Positions 1 to 8,138 of a stretch of DNA of 35,975 bases are shown piece by piece. The notes under the pieces were generated by a model, which did not search any database, was not told where the DNA came from, and saw only the letters and a program-made list of their open reading frames with translations. Origin of the DNA: RSA11 sp965652565 (GTDB lineage: Bacteria > Actinomycetota > Thermoleophilia > Solirubrobacterales > 70-9). The stretch covers positions 1 to 35,975 of the forward strand of contig CBFGWL010000021.1 in assembly GCA_965652565.1 (NCBI GenBank), written 5' to 3'. Numbering within the stretch: the first letter of the stretch is position 1; the number at the start of each line of letters is the position of its first letter. A program made the position numbers and the translations under genes.

Positions 1-644
1 TAGTGGACGATGTACTTGACCTCTTGGTTGGTCGGCCACGGCGAGTCCTCCTCGCCCTCGGCGAGCGGGGCACCGACTGAATGCACGCACGGGACGAAGT
101 CGCCGTCGTCACCGAGAACGTCGAGCGCGGCCTTGCCCATGCGGGTCATGATCCGCATCGACACCGCCACGTAGGCCGAGTCGGTCACCTGCACGCCGAT
201 GTGCGACTTGTCCGAGCCGAGCGGGCCCATCGAGAAGGGCACCACGTACATCGTGCGCCCCTTCATCGCGCCGTCGAAGAGCTCCCGCATCGTCTCCCGC
301 ATCTCCGCGGGCGCCCGCCAGTTGTTCGTGGGCCCGGCGTCCTCCTCGGACTCCGAGCAGATGAAGGTCCGATCCTCGACGCGCGCGACGTCCGACGGAT
401 CCGACCAGGCGAGGTAGGAGTTCGGGCGCTTCGCGTCGGAGAGCTTGCGGAAGGTGCCCGCGTCGACCAGCTCCTGGCAGATGCGGTCGTACTCCTCCGC
501 CGAGCCGTCGCACCAGTACACGGAGTCGGGCTGGGCGAGCTCGGCGATCTCGTCGACCCACGCGATCAGCTTGCGGTTCTTCGTCGGAACTTCAGTAGCG
601 GCTGCAGTGTCGCTCAATTGAGACGTGCTCCCTTCCAAATTCAT
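1..644 (-). CDS. pckG: Phosphoenolpyruvate carboxykinase (GTP), N-terminal part; gene runs off the window
   Basis: About 214 codons are visible; the 3' part lies left of the window. GTP-dependent PEP carboxykinase makes PEP and CO2 from oxaloacetate in gluconeogenesis. The reading contains family hallmarks of the N-terminal substrate-binding half in the right order: RNPxK-like region (KRPNSYLAWSDPSDVARVE), AGPTNNW, MRETMRELF, GRTMYVVPFSMGPLG, and CVHSVGAPL followed by WPTNQEVKYIVH. The P-loop with the GTPase-type active-site Cys is outside the window. The ATG at 644 has no good Shine-Dalgarno, whereas an in-frame TTG at 617 is preceded by GGAAGGGAG at about 10 nt, so the true start may be 617. 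The gene is divergent from the CoA ligase operon at 880. Identity is secure; the start is not. Confidence 0.93.
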   Translation of the reverse strand, partial: MNLEGSTSQLSDTAAATEVPTKNRKLIAWVDEIAELAQPDSVYWCDGSAEEYDRICQELVDAGTFRKLSDAKRPNSYLAWSDPSDVARVEDRTFICSESEEDAGPTNNWRAPAEMRETMRELFDGAMKGRTMYVVPFSMGPLGSDKSHIGVQVTDSAYVAVSMRIMTRMGKAALDVLGDDGDFVPCVHSVGAPLAEGEEDSPWPTNQEVKYIVH

Positions 645-879
645 GAATCGGGCCGGGGCCGACCCGAGGGCGCGCGGGGCTCACCGGGCTCCACTCCGGC
701 CTTCCCCGCCTCGTATCGAAAGACCCATTCTGGCGCACTTCGGGGTCGTTTTGGCGGCACCCGGATACGCCATTTTTCGGCTTACTTATGCCTAATTCGG
801 GGCAGAACCCAAAACCGCGACGCGACAGCCCGGGCCTCGATAGGGTTGCCCGCCGCGCGTCCCCAACCGCGTTCGAACC
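645..879. promoter_or_regulatory. Divergent intergenic region between pckG and the CoA ligase operon
   Basis: This 235-bp gap must hold the promoters of both flanking genes. Its only AT-rich block is about 766-802 (ATTTTTCGGCTTACTTATGCCTAATTC in part), a likely core promoter or operator area. A TAGGGT hexamer at 841-846 is a possible -10 for the + strand operon, with a leader of about 27 nt. I see no convincing -35 elements and no riboswitch fold. Confidence 0.4.
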
Positions 880-2112
880 ATGCGCTTTTACGAGTACGAA
901 TCACGACGAATCGTCGAGAAGGCCGGGATCCCGGTCACCCAGTACGGCTTTTGCAAGACGCCCGAGGAGGCGCGTGAGACGGCCGAGCGGATCGGCGGTC
1001 CCACGGTCATCAAGTCCCAGGTCCTCACCGGCGGCCGCATGAAGGCCGGCGGCGTCAAGTTCGCCGACACGCCCGAGGAGGCCGCCGAGCACGCGGCCGC
1101 AATCCTCGAGCTCGAGATCAACGGGCACATGCCGGTGGGCGTGCTCGTCGACCCGAAGGCCGAGGTCGAGCAGGAGTACTACGCCGCGGTGCTCTGGGAC
1201 GGCCGCGCGAAGCGCCCGATGATGCTGTTCTCCGACATGGGCGGCATCGACATCGAGCAGGTCGCCGAGGAGCACCCCGACCACGTCGGACGCGGCCACC
1301 TTTCCAACCTCCACCCAATCGCTGACTTCCAGGCGAAGGAGGTCGTCGCGCGCGTCGGCATGACCGGCTCCGAGCTCAACCGCGCCACCGCCGTGCTCGC
1401 CCGGCTCGCCCGCCTGCAGCGCGACTACGACATGACGCTCGCCGAGATCAACCCGCTCGCGCGCCTCTCCGACGGTTCCTTCGTCGCGCTCGACGCGCAC
1501 ATGGAGATGGAGAACGAGGCCGTCGGGCGCCACCGCAAGGCGCTCGAGGCGCTCGGCGTCGACCTCTCGGACCCGCGCGAGCTCTACGAGCCCTCCGAGT
1601 TCGAGCGCAACGTCAAGGCGATCGATGCGGCGGACCATCGCGGCGTGATCCAGGGCAAGGACCATGGCTTCCACGGCAACCTCGGTCTTGTGATCGGCGC
1701 GGGCGGTGGCTCGCTCACGCTCACCGACGCGGTGCGCTCGCAGGGCGGCAAGCCCGCCAACTACGCCGAGATCGGCGGCAACCCGTCCGTTGCGAAGGCC
1801 AAGGGACTCGCCATGGAGGTCCTCAAGAAGGACGGCGTCGACAAGATCGCGGTGATGATGTCGATCGTCTCTAACACCCGCGTTGACATCGTCGCGCGCG
1901 GCGTGATCAAGGCCTGCCTCGAGCTGGGCAAGGACCCCGCCGAGACGATCGCGATCTTCCGCATCCCGGGTGCCTGGGAGGAGGAGGGCTACAAGATCCT
2001 GGAGCGCTACGGCGTCGAGTACTGCGACCGCTCGGTCTCGATGTGGGAAGCGGCCGGGCGCGCCGTCGCGAAGATCCAGGGCGACACCGCGACCGCGGAG
2101 GCGAACGCATGA
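880..2112 (+). CDS. Succinyl-CoA synthetase-like beta subunit (ADP-forming, ATP-grasp)
   Basis: 410 aa, close to the usual 385-400 aa for SucC. The enzyme class converts acyl-CoA + ADP + Pi to acid + CoA + ATP or the reverse. The N-terminal ATP-grasp domain is clear: MRFYEYESRRI start, KSQVLTGGRMKAGGV, and the Mg-nucleotide ligands in AEINPL (Asn191) and LDAHMEM (Asp205). The C-terminal CoA-ligase domain is recognisable (GNLGLVIGAGGGSLTL, about 266-281) but diverged. Where E. coli SucC has the succinate-contacting FGGIVRCD loop, this protein has MSIVSNTRVD (327-336). The real acid substrate is therefore uncertain. The start matches the conserved N terminus. No strong ribosome site is visible. 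It is the first gene of a run whose stops and starts overlap as ATGA. Confidence 0.85.
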   Translation: MRFYEYESRRIVEKAGIPVTQYGFCKTPEEARETAERIGGPTVIKSQVLTGGRMKAGGVKFADTPEEAAEHAAAILELEINGHMPVGVLVDPKAEVEQEYYAAVLWDGRAKRPMMLFSDMGGIDIEQVAEEHPDHVGRGHLSNLHPIADFQAKEVVARVGMTGSELNRATAVLARLARLQRDYDMTLAEINPLARLSDGSFVALDAHMEMENEAVGRHRKALEALGVDLSDPRELYEPSEFERNVKAIDAADHRGVIQGKDHGFHGNLGLVIGAGGGSLTLTDAVRSQGGKPANYAEIGGNPSVAKAKGLAMEVLKKDGVDKIAVMMSIVSNTRVDIVARGVIKACLELGKDPAETIAIFRIPGAWEEEGYKILERYGVEYCDRSVSMWEAAGRAVAKIQGDTATAEANA

Positions 2113-3026
2113 GCATCCTCCTCAACAAGGACTTCACGTTCATCGTGCAGGGCATCACCGGCCGCGAGGCCGTGAACCTCACCAAGGAGTGCCTCGACTA
2201 CGGCTCGCGCGTCGTCGGTGGCGTCACCCCGGGCCGCAAGGGCCGCGAGGTTCACGGCGTCCCGGTGTTCGACACCGTCGAGCAGGCGGTCGAGAACCAC
2301 GGCGAGCAGATCGACGGCTCCGTGGTCACCGTCCCGCCCGCCTTCACCAAGGACGCGGTCTTCGAGGCGATCGAGAACGGGATCAAGCTCGTGGTGGTCG
2401 TCACCGAGCGGATCCCGCGCCGCGACGTCGCCCAGATGGTCGAGCTCGCGAACGAGCGCGGCGCCCGCATCATCGGCCCGAACTGCCTCGGCCTGATTGT
2501 CCCGGGCGTCTGCAAGATGGGCGGCATCGGCGGCCCCGCCAAGGACGCCGCCAAGGCCTACGCCCCGGGCCCCGTCGGCGTGATGTCGCGCTCGGGCGGG
2601 ATGACAACCGAGATCTCCTCCTCGCTCACGGCCGCCGGCCTGGGCGTCTCGACCGCGATCTCGATCGGCGGCGACGCGATCATCGGCTCCACGTACGCCG
2701 AGCTCATGCCGCTCTTCGAGGAGGACGAGCAGACGGAGGCGATCGTGATCTACACGGAGCCCGGCGGGCGCATGGAGGCCGAGCTCGTCGACTGGCGCGA
2801 GGAGAGCGGCTCGCGCCTGCCGATCATCGCGTTCATGGCGGGCAAGTTCATGGACGACGAGGAGATGCAGGGCATGAGCTTCGGGCACGCCGGGACGATC
2901 GTCGAGGGCAAGGAGGACTCCGCAACCGAGAAGATCGCCCGCCTGGAGGCGGCCGGCATCCCGGTTGTCGAGCGCATCGATGAGATTCCCGACCGCGTGA
3001 AGGACGCTCTGGGGGTGGCGGCATGA
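2109..3026 (+). CDS. Succinyl-CoA synthetase-like alpha subunit
   Basis: 305 aa from the ATG that overlaps the beta-subunit stop (ATGA), a classic coupling junction; a longer in-frame reading upstream is discarded. This subunit binds CoA and carries the phosphohistidine. Visible features are the Rossmann-like start FIVQGITGREAV (11-22), GGVTPG (37-42), IGPNCLGLIVPG (122-133), SRSGGMTTE (160-168), GGDAIIGSTY (188-196), the Glu of YTEPGG (Glu217), and phosphohistidine His260 in FGHAG. SucD of E. coli has IGPNCPG and SRSGTLTYE, so this copy is divergent. SRSGGM resembles the ATP-citrate lyase/citryl-CoA synthetase branch. It most likely forms a heterotetramer with the preceding gene product. Confidence 0.85.
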   Translation: MSILLNKDFTFIVQGITGREAVNLTKECLDYGSRVVGGVTPGRKGREVHGVPVFDTVEQAVENHGEQIDGSVVTVPPAFTKDAVFEAIENGIKLVVVVTERIPRRDVAQMVELANERGARIIGPNCLGLIVPGVCKMGGIGGPAKDAAKAYAPGPVGVMSRSGGMTTEISSSLTAAGLGVSTAISIGGDAIIGSTYAELMPLFEEDEQTEAIVIYTEPGGRMEAELVDWREESGSRLPIIAFMAGKFMDDEEMQGMSFGHAGTIVEGKEDSATEKIARLEAAGIPVVERIDEIPDRVKDALGVAA

Positions 3027-3271
3027 GCCTGCGCGTAGACGACGTATTCATCGGCATCGAGGTCGCCGACGAGGTGAAGGGCGACGTCGAGCTCGCCCGC
3101 AAGCTCGAGGAGGCCTGCCCGGTGGACATCTACAAGGCGACCGACAGCGGCGTCGAGATCGTGCGCGAGAACGTCGACGAATGCGTGCTCTGCGGCCTGT
3201 GCCTCGATGCCGCCCCGTCCGGCACGGTCACCGTCCACAAACTCTACGACGACACCACTCTGCAGCGCTGA
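3023..3271 (+). CDS. Single-cluster [4Fe-4S] ferredoxin, coupled to the CoA ligase
   Basis: 82 aa. The ATG overlaps the stop of the alpha subunit (ATGA), so it is the third coupled gene of the operon. The layout is that of FixX/bacterial ferredoxins. Cys32 lies in CPVDIY and Cys54, Cys57 and Cys60 in CVLCGLC. The fourth Cys of the usual CxxCxxCxxxCP motif is Ala64, followed by Pro65. In two-cluster ferredoxins that fourth Cys serves the second cluster, so its loss with retention of the remote CP cysteine fits one [4Fe-4S] cluster bound by Cys32/54/57/60. The first 30 residues are acidic and unlike a standard ferredoxin domain. It probably carries electrons for a 2-oxoacid:ferredoxin oxidoreductase, which is not in this window; that role is inferred from context. 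Confidence 0.75.
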   Translation: MSLRVDDVFIGIEVADEVKGDVELARKLEEACPVDIYKATDSGVEIVRENVDECVLCGLCLDAAPSGTVTVHKLYDDTTLQR

Positions 3272-3334
3272 GGGCCCGCCCGCGAGCGCGCGCCTTTGGT
3301 GGGAAAAGCACTGGCGCGCCAGCAGCGCAGACGT

Positions 3335-3340
3335 TAGGCT
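3335..3340 (+). promoter_or_regulatory. Candidate -10 hexamer TAGGCT before the ELWRTDGT gene
   Basis: TAGGCT ends 11 nt before the ATG at 3352. The same hexamer precedes the starts at 14899 and 31153. A transcript from here would have a leader of only a few nucleotides. A 12-bp perfect palindrome, CTGGCGCGCCAG, lies just upstream at 3311-3322. Confidence 0.4.
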
Positions 3341-3351
3341 CGCGCCCGCCT

Positions 3352-4725
3352 ATGGGGGGCGCACGACGCACCATCTCGAGACTCGCGGCGGTCGCAGCGG
3401 CCGGCTGCTTAGCCGGTGCGGCGCCCGCGCTCGCAGCGCCGCCGAAGAGGCTCGCGGACCTCAACCCGGCCCCGATGGCGAGCTCGTCCCCGGGCGACTT
3501 TGCCAAGGCCGGCAAGTTCGTCTATTTCGGTGCCCACGAGAGCGGGCTTGACACCGAGCTGTGGCGGACGAACGGCCGGGCCGCGGGCACCCGGCTCGTC
3601 AAGAGAATTCACCCGGGACCCGACGGCTCGCGCCCTCACGGGTTCGCCCGCCTCGGTAAACGGGTCCTCTTCGCCGCCGACGACGGCGAACACGGGCTCG
3701 AGCTGTGGCGCACCGACGGCACGAAGCGCGGAACCAAGCTCGTCCGCGACATCAACCGAAACGGCTCCGGCATTTACGACCCCCTCGCCTTCAGGCGGCT
3801 CGGCCGGCATCTGTATTTCGTCGGCAGACGCGAGCAGGTCGGTTTCGAGCTCTGGCGGACGGACGGCACGAAACGCGGAACCAAGCTCGTCCGCGACATC
3901 AACCCTGGACCAGACAATTCGTTGTTCAGCGCTCCTTTCAATCCGGTGAAGCTCGGCAAGCGGCTGATCTTCGTGGCCCAATCCAGCGCCGGCGGCTTCA
4001 ACCTCTGGCGGACCGACGGAACGAAACGGGGAACGCGGCGCATCGCTCGGGCCGGTGTGGACGCCGATGAGCCGATGGCCCGCCTCGGGGGCTACGTCTA
4101 CTTCACCGGCCGGGACAACCGCGGGTACGAGCTGTGGCGCACCGACGGCACGAAGCGAGGGACGAAGCGCGTGATGGACATCAATCAGGGCCAGGCGGAC
4201 GGCGCGCCCAGGTCGCTCACGAGGGTCGGCAAGCTCGTGATCTTCACTGCCGACGACGGCGAACATGGCCGCGAGATCTGGCGGACGCGCGGCACGCGCG
4301 CGACGACACGCATGGTGCGCGACGTGGTGCCCGGACCGGACCCCTTCTCGCCGTACCAGTTCACGCGCTTCGGTGACCAAGTGTTCATGCAGGGAGACGA
4401 CGGCGCGCACGGCGCCGAGCCATGGGCGACCGACGGGACGAAGAAGGGCACCCGGCTGCTGCGCGACATCAATCCCGCGGGCAGCGCGATGGCGTACTAC
4501 TCGGGCCCCACGCGCTTCGGCAAGCGCGTCGTCTTCACCGCCGCCGCCACCCCGGGCGATGACGAGCTCTGGGTAACCAACGGCAAGCCGGAGGGCACCC
4601 GGACATTCGAGCTCAACCCAACCGGCCCGTCGCTCCCGCACGCGTTCGCGTCCGTCGGGCGCACGCTCTACTTCACCGCAGACGACGGCACCAGCGGCGA
4701 CGAGCCTTGGATCTGGCGACCTTGA
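3352..4725 (+). CDS. Secreted ELWRTDGT-repeat protein
   Basis: 457 aa from the ATG at 3352; an upstream in-frame extension overlaps the ferredoxin and lacks a signal peptide, so it is rejected. The protein starts with a basic n-region and an Ala-rich hydrophobic stretch ending in ALAA (about residues 1-28), a Sec signal peptide. The rest is about eight repeats of roughly 45-50 residues. Each has an xLWRTDGTxxGT core followed by a RDINPGPDxS-like turn and a GKxxxFxADDGxHG strand segment. A ninth partial copy, EPWIWRP, closes the protein. Such repeats are annotated ELWxxDGT/hyalin-like and probably form a beta-propeller-type extracellular module. No catalytic motif is visible and the function is unknown. 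The gene ends one base before its convergent neighbour's stop. Confidence 0.8.
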   Translation: MGGARRTISRLAAVAAAGCLAGAAPALAAPPKRLADLNPAPMASSSPGDFAKAGKFVYFGAHESGLDTELWRTNGRAAGTRLVKRIHPGPDGSRPHGFARLGKRVLFAADDGEHGLELWRTDGTKRGTKLVRDINRNGSGIYDPLAFRRLGRHLYFVGRREQVGFELWRTDGTKRGTKLVRDINPGPDNSLFSAPFNPVKLGKRLIFVAQSSAGGFNLWRTDGTKRGTRRIARAGVDADEPMARLGGYVYFTGRDNRGYELWRTDGTKRGTKRVMDINQGQADGAPRSLTRVGKLVIFTADDGEHGREIWRTRGTRATTRMVRDVVPGPDPFSPYQFTRFGDQVFMQGDDGAHGAEPWATDGTKKGTRLLRDINPAGSAMAYYSGPTRFGKRVVFTAAATPGDDELWVTNGKPEGTRTFELNPTGPSLPHAFASVGRTLYFTADDGTSGDEPWIWRP

Positions 4726-5520
4726 TCAATCGTCCGTCTCGCCCTCGACGACGCCGAACACGGCGCCGTTTGGATCCTGCAGGACCGCCATCCGCCCGGA
4801 CGGCAGATCCATCGGCCCGGTGACGACTCGCCCGCCCGCGCCCTCGGCCGTGGCGACGGTGCCGTTCACCGACTCGGCGACGAAGTAGGGCATCCAGTTC
4901 GGCGGGAAGGGCTCCTCCGCCCCCATCTGGCGCATCCCACCGTTGCGCCCGCCCGCCCCGCCGCCGTGCTTGATCAGGGCATAACGTGGCCCGCCCTGGG
5001 TGTCGACCTCCTCGAACGTCCATCCGAACAGGCCGCCGTAGAACTCGGTGGCGCCGTCGATGTCGGTCGTCGAGAGATCGTTCCAGGTGAGCGTGCCCGG
5101 CTCGTTGACGATCTCCGCGCCGATCGTCCTCAGCGGCTCCCACAGCGCGAGCACCGCGCCCGCGGGATCGGCGATCACCGCCATGCGTCCCGCGTCCAGG
5201 ACGTCGAACGCGTCCACCAGGACCTTGCCGCCCAGCTCGGCCGCGCGCTGCGCCGACTCCGCGACCGACGTCACGGTCACGTAGTTGTTCCAGTGCGGCG
5301 GGATCCCCTGATTCACCTCGTCGGCCTGTAGCGGCGAGATCGCCGCCGCGGGCGCGCCGTCCACGACGGCCATGGAGTAGATCGCTCCGCCACCCGCGTC
5401 GCGGTCGTCGTAGCTCCAACCGAAGAGGGGCCCGTAGAAGCGCTTTGCGCCCTCTGGGTCGGTCGTCGCCAGATCGATCCAGCTGAACGTTCCGGCCTCG
5501 TAGCTCGTGCGGGTCCCCAT
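4726..5520 (-). CDS. VOC (glyoxalase/bleomycin-resistance fold) protein with two domains
   Basis: 264 aa with two homologous halves. Each begins with a FSWIDLATTDPEGAKRFYGPLFGW-type segment (about 12-35, again about 143-166, TWNDLSTTDIDGATEFYGGLFGW in part) and ends with GRMAVIADPAGAVLALWE or GRMAVLQDPNGAVFGVVE. This is the layout of actinobacterial proteins related to the mycobacterial CFP-30B/27-kDa antigen. Expected metal-ligand positions are poorly conserved, so enzyme activity is uncertain. The ATG at 5520 is preceded by a strong GAGGAGG ribosome site. The gene stands alone, divergent from the acyl-CoA ligase and convergent with the ELWRTDGT gene. Confidence 0.85.
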   Translation of the reverse strand: MGTRTSYEAGTFSWIDLATTDPEGAKRFYGPLFGWSYDDRDAGGGAIYSMAVVDGAPAAAISPLQADEVNQGIPPHWNNYVTVTSVAESAQRAAELGGKVLVDAFDVLDAGRMAVIADPAGAVLALWEPLRTIGAEIVNEPGTLTWNDLSTTDIDGATEFYGGLFGWTFEEVDTQGGPRYALIKHGGGAGGRNGGMRQMGAEEPFPPNWMPYFVAESVNGTVATAEGAGGRVVTGPMDLPSGRMAVLQDPNGAVFGVVEGETDD

Positions 5521-5612
5521 GAAACCTCCTCGGTTGCGTACCGAACCCGTATGCCCACCGCAGCCGGCTCGTACGCCTTGCGTCCCGCGCGACGTTGGCA
5601 GACTACGGCGCC

Positions 5613-7088
5613 GTGAACTTCATCGAAGACGTGATGGAGCGCTACCCGGCCTCGAAGCGCGCGCTGCTCGTGCTCGGCGAGGACGGGTCGCGCCGGTACT
5701 GGCATTTCGGCGAGCTGATCGCGATGAGCGCGGGCGTCTCCGGCGCCCTCGCCGCGCGCGGCGTCCGCCGCGGCGACGTCGTGATGACGCTCGCCGGCAA
5801 CCGCATCGAGTGGGTGCTCACACTGCTGGCGTGCTGGCGGATGGGCGCCGTGGCGCTGCCGTGCAACACCCAGCTGCGCCGCCACGATCTCGAGCTGCGC
5901 ATCCGCGCCGCCGAGCCCAAGATCTGCGTGGCCGACGAGGCGCTGGTGGGCGAGCTGCCGGACGGGATGCCGACGCTGCTCCTCGGCGACTTCGATCGCA
6001 TCCTCGACGAGGACCTGCCCCAGGAGACCCCTGCCGAGGTCGCCGACCTCGACCCCGAGGACCCCGCCCTGATCGTCTTTACGTCCGGCACCACCGGCGA
6101 GCCGCGCGGCGCCGTGCACGCCATGCGGTATCTGCTCGGCCAGCGCGTACAGGCAGAGCACTGGCTGGGAGCACGCCGCGGGGAACTCGTCTGGTGCACG
6201 ACCGCCACGGGCTGGTCCAAATCGGCGCGCAACGTGTTCGTCGCCCCGTGGCTGTGCGGCGCCACCGCCGTCCTGGCCGAGGGCCGCTTCGACCCGGAGC
6301 GGCGCCTCGACGTCATCGAGCGCGAGGGCGTCAACGTCCTCTGCCAGACGCCCACCGAGTACCGCTTGATGGCGAAGCGGGCGACGCTCAGGGCCCTCCC
6401 GCAGCTGCGCCGCATGGTCTCCGCCGGTGAGGCGCTCAACCCGGAGGTCATGGCCGCCTTCGAGGACGCCACGGGGCTCTCGATCAGCGACGGCTACGGA
6501 CAGACCGAGACGGGCCAGCTGACCGGCAACCGGCCCGAGGACGAGCCCCGCCCCGGCTCCATGGGCCGCGCGCTTCCCGGGATGGACTTGCGGGTCGTCG
6601 CCGAGGGCGACGAGCCGGGCGAGCTCCAGGTGCGTGCGACGAGCTGCCCGACGTTCTTCTCGCGCTACCTCGACGAGAGCCCGGAGGACGTGCGCGCCCG
6701 GCTGGTCGACGGCGAGTGGTGGGCGACGGGCGACATCGTGCGCCGCGACACCGACGGCTTCTACTGGTACGAGGGGCGCACGGACGATTTGATCCTCTCC
6801 TCGGGCTACCGGATCGGGCCGTTCGAGGTGGAGTCCGCGCTGCTCACGCACCCCGCCGTAGCCGAGGCGGCTGCGGTGGCCGCCCCGGACCCGGAGCGCG
6901 GCTCGGTCGTGCGCGCGGTGGTCGTGCTGCGCTCGGGCGAGCCCAGCGACGAGCTGCGGCGCGAGCTCCAGGAGCACGTGAAGAACGCGACCGCCCCGTA
7001 CAAGTACCCACGGATCGTCGATTTCGCCGACGAGCTCCCGAAGACCGCGAGCGGCAAGATCAAACGTGCCGCGCTCCGCGCGGGCTGA
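5613..7088 (+). CDS. AMP-forming acyl-CoA synthetase (ANL superfamily)
   Basis: 491 aa from GTG 5613, or 497 aa from an in-frame TTG at 5595; neither has a ribosome site. I prefer the GTG because MNFIEDVMERYP reads like the family N terminus. Core motifs are present: A3 P-loop FTSGTTGEPRG, A5 GYGQTETG, A7 WWATGDIVRRDTDGFYWYEGRTDD, A8 hinge LSSGYRIGPFEVE, and A10 lysine in LPKTASGKIKR. It activates a carboxylic acid to acyl-AMP and then acyl-CoA. The pattern resembles medium-chain acyl-CoA synthetases (ACSM type), with WCTTATGWSKSARNVFVAPW before the acyl pocket. Substrate cannot be read from sequence. It is monocistronic and convergent with the radical SAM gene. Confidence 0.87.
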   Translation: MNFIEDVMERYPASKRALLVLGEDGSRRYWHFGELIAMSAGVSGALAARGVRRGDVVMTLAGNRIEWVLTLLACWRMGAVALPCNTQLRRHDLELRIRAAEPKICVADEALVGELPDGMPTLLLGDFDRILDEDLPQETPAEVADLDPEDPALIVFTSGTTGEPRGAVHAMRYLLGQRVQAEHWLGARRGELVWCTTATGWSKSARNVFVAPWLCGATAVLAEGRFDPERRLDVIEREGVNVLCQTPTEYRLMAKRATLRALPQLRRMVSAGEALNPEVMAAFEDATGLSISDGYGQTETGQLTGNRPEDEPRPGSMGRALPGMDLRVVAEGDEPGELQVRATSCPTFFSRYLDESPEDVRARLVDGEWWATGDIVRRDTDGFYWYEGRTDDLILSSGYRIGPFEVESALLTHPAVAEAAAVAAPDPERGSVVRAVVVLRSGEPSDELRRELQEHVKNATAPYKYPRIVDFADELPKTASGKIKRAALRAG

Positions 7089-7112
7089 GCCTGCCGGCGG
7101 CAGCCGCGGCCC

Positions 7113-8138
7113 TCAGAAGAGCTGGGCCTGCTCGCCCGCCGGCTCGCGCGCCGCGGTCTCGCGGGGGCGGCGGATCCGCAGGCGCTCGCTCGTGGTGCGC
7201 GCGCGCCGCGGCCAGTTGTGGCCCGAGGCCAGCTTCGCGAGCCGCGCCCGCTCCTCGCGGGGCAGATACGCGCCCTTCGCGTAGAGCGCCTCGTAGCGCT
7301 CGACGAGGTCGGGCCGGTACTGGCGCAGCCAGTCCATGAAGACGCCGCGCACCTCGCCCCGCAGGTGCAACCCGATGCCGCCGACCCCCACCGCGCCCAT
7401 CTCCCCCGCGATCTCGAGGATGCGCTCGACCTGACGCGGGTCGTCGTTGATGCCGGGCATGAGTGGCGCGATCAGGATCCCCGTCGGGATCCCGTTCCGG
7501 TTGAGCTCGCCGACCGCCTCCAGCCGCTTCCGCGGGTGCGGCGTGTGCGGCTCGCTCGCGCGCCACGCATCCTCGTCCAGCGTCGGCACGGAGAGGTTCG
7601 CCGTGAACTCCGTACGCTCGCGCAGCTGCTTGAAGAGCTCGAGATCGCGCAGGAGCAGTGGGGACTTGGTGAGCACCGAGCACGGATTCGCGTAGTCGCG
7701 CATCGCCTCCCAGACGCCCGGCAGCAGCTCGTACTTGGACTCCACCCACTGATACGGGTCGGTGTTCGTGCCCAGCGCGACGTGCTCGCCCTGCCACGAG
7801 GGCCGCGCCAGCTCGGCGCGCACCAGCTCCGGCGTGTTCACCTTGACGACGATCTCGCGCTCGAAGTCGCGGCCGGCGTCGAAGTTCAGGTACGTGTGCG
7901 TCGGGCGCGCGAAGCAGTAGGTACAGGCGTGCGTGCAGCCCCTGTACGGGTTGATCGTGAACCGGAACGGCATACGCGAGCGCTTCGGCACCGCGTTGAT
8001 CGCCGAGCGGGCATGGATCTCGTAGAAGCGGACGTCGAGCGCTTCCGGGGCGTCGAACGTGCGTACCACCGCCGGGTCGGCGAGCCCCGGAAGCTTCGTC
8101 CGCTTCTCATGGTCGACGGTCAGGTTCTCCCAACGCAC
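7113..8138 (-). CDS. Rv2578c-like radical SAM protein (spore photolyase-like family)
   Basis: About 341 aa from GTG 8138; a GTG two codons upstream (8144) is also possible, but MRW matches the start of mycobacterial Rv2578c as I recall it. The radical SAM cluster is GCTHACTYCFARPTH, with three Cys at CxxxCxxC spacing (about residues 68-75). The downstream ALGTNTDPYQ, SVLTKSPLLLRDLE and GIGLHLRGEVRGVFMDWL blocks are typical of this family, often named 'DNA repair photolyase' for its likeness to SplB. No biochemical activity is established for the family to my knowledge. A perfect LexA-box 14-mer begins at the first base of the start codon, which predicts DNA-damage induction. The C-terminal tail is basic. 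Divergent from the MFS gene. Confidence 0.88.
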   Translation of the reverse strand: MRWENLTVDHEKRTKLPGLADPAVVRTFDAPEALDVRFYEIHARSAINAVPKRSRMPFRFTINPYRGCTHACTYCFARPTHTYLNFDAGRDFEREIVVKVNTPELVRAELARPSWQGEHVALGTNTDPYQWVESKYELLPGVWEAMRDYANPCSVLTKSPLLLRDLELFKQLRERTEFTANLSVPTLDEDAWRASEPHTPHPRKRLEAVGELNRNGIPTGILIAPLMPGINDDPRQVERILEIAGEMGAVGVGGIGLHLRGEVRGVFMDWLRQYRPDLVERYEALYAKGAYLPREERARLAKLASGHNWPRRARTTSERLRIRRPRETAAREPAGEQAQLF

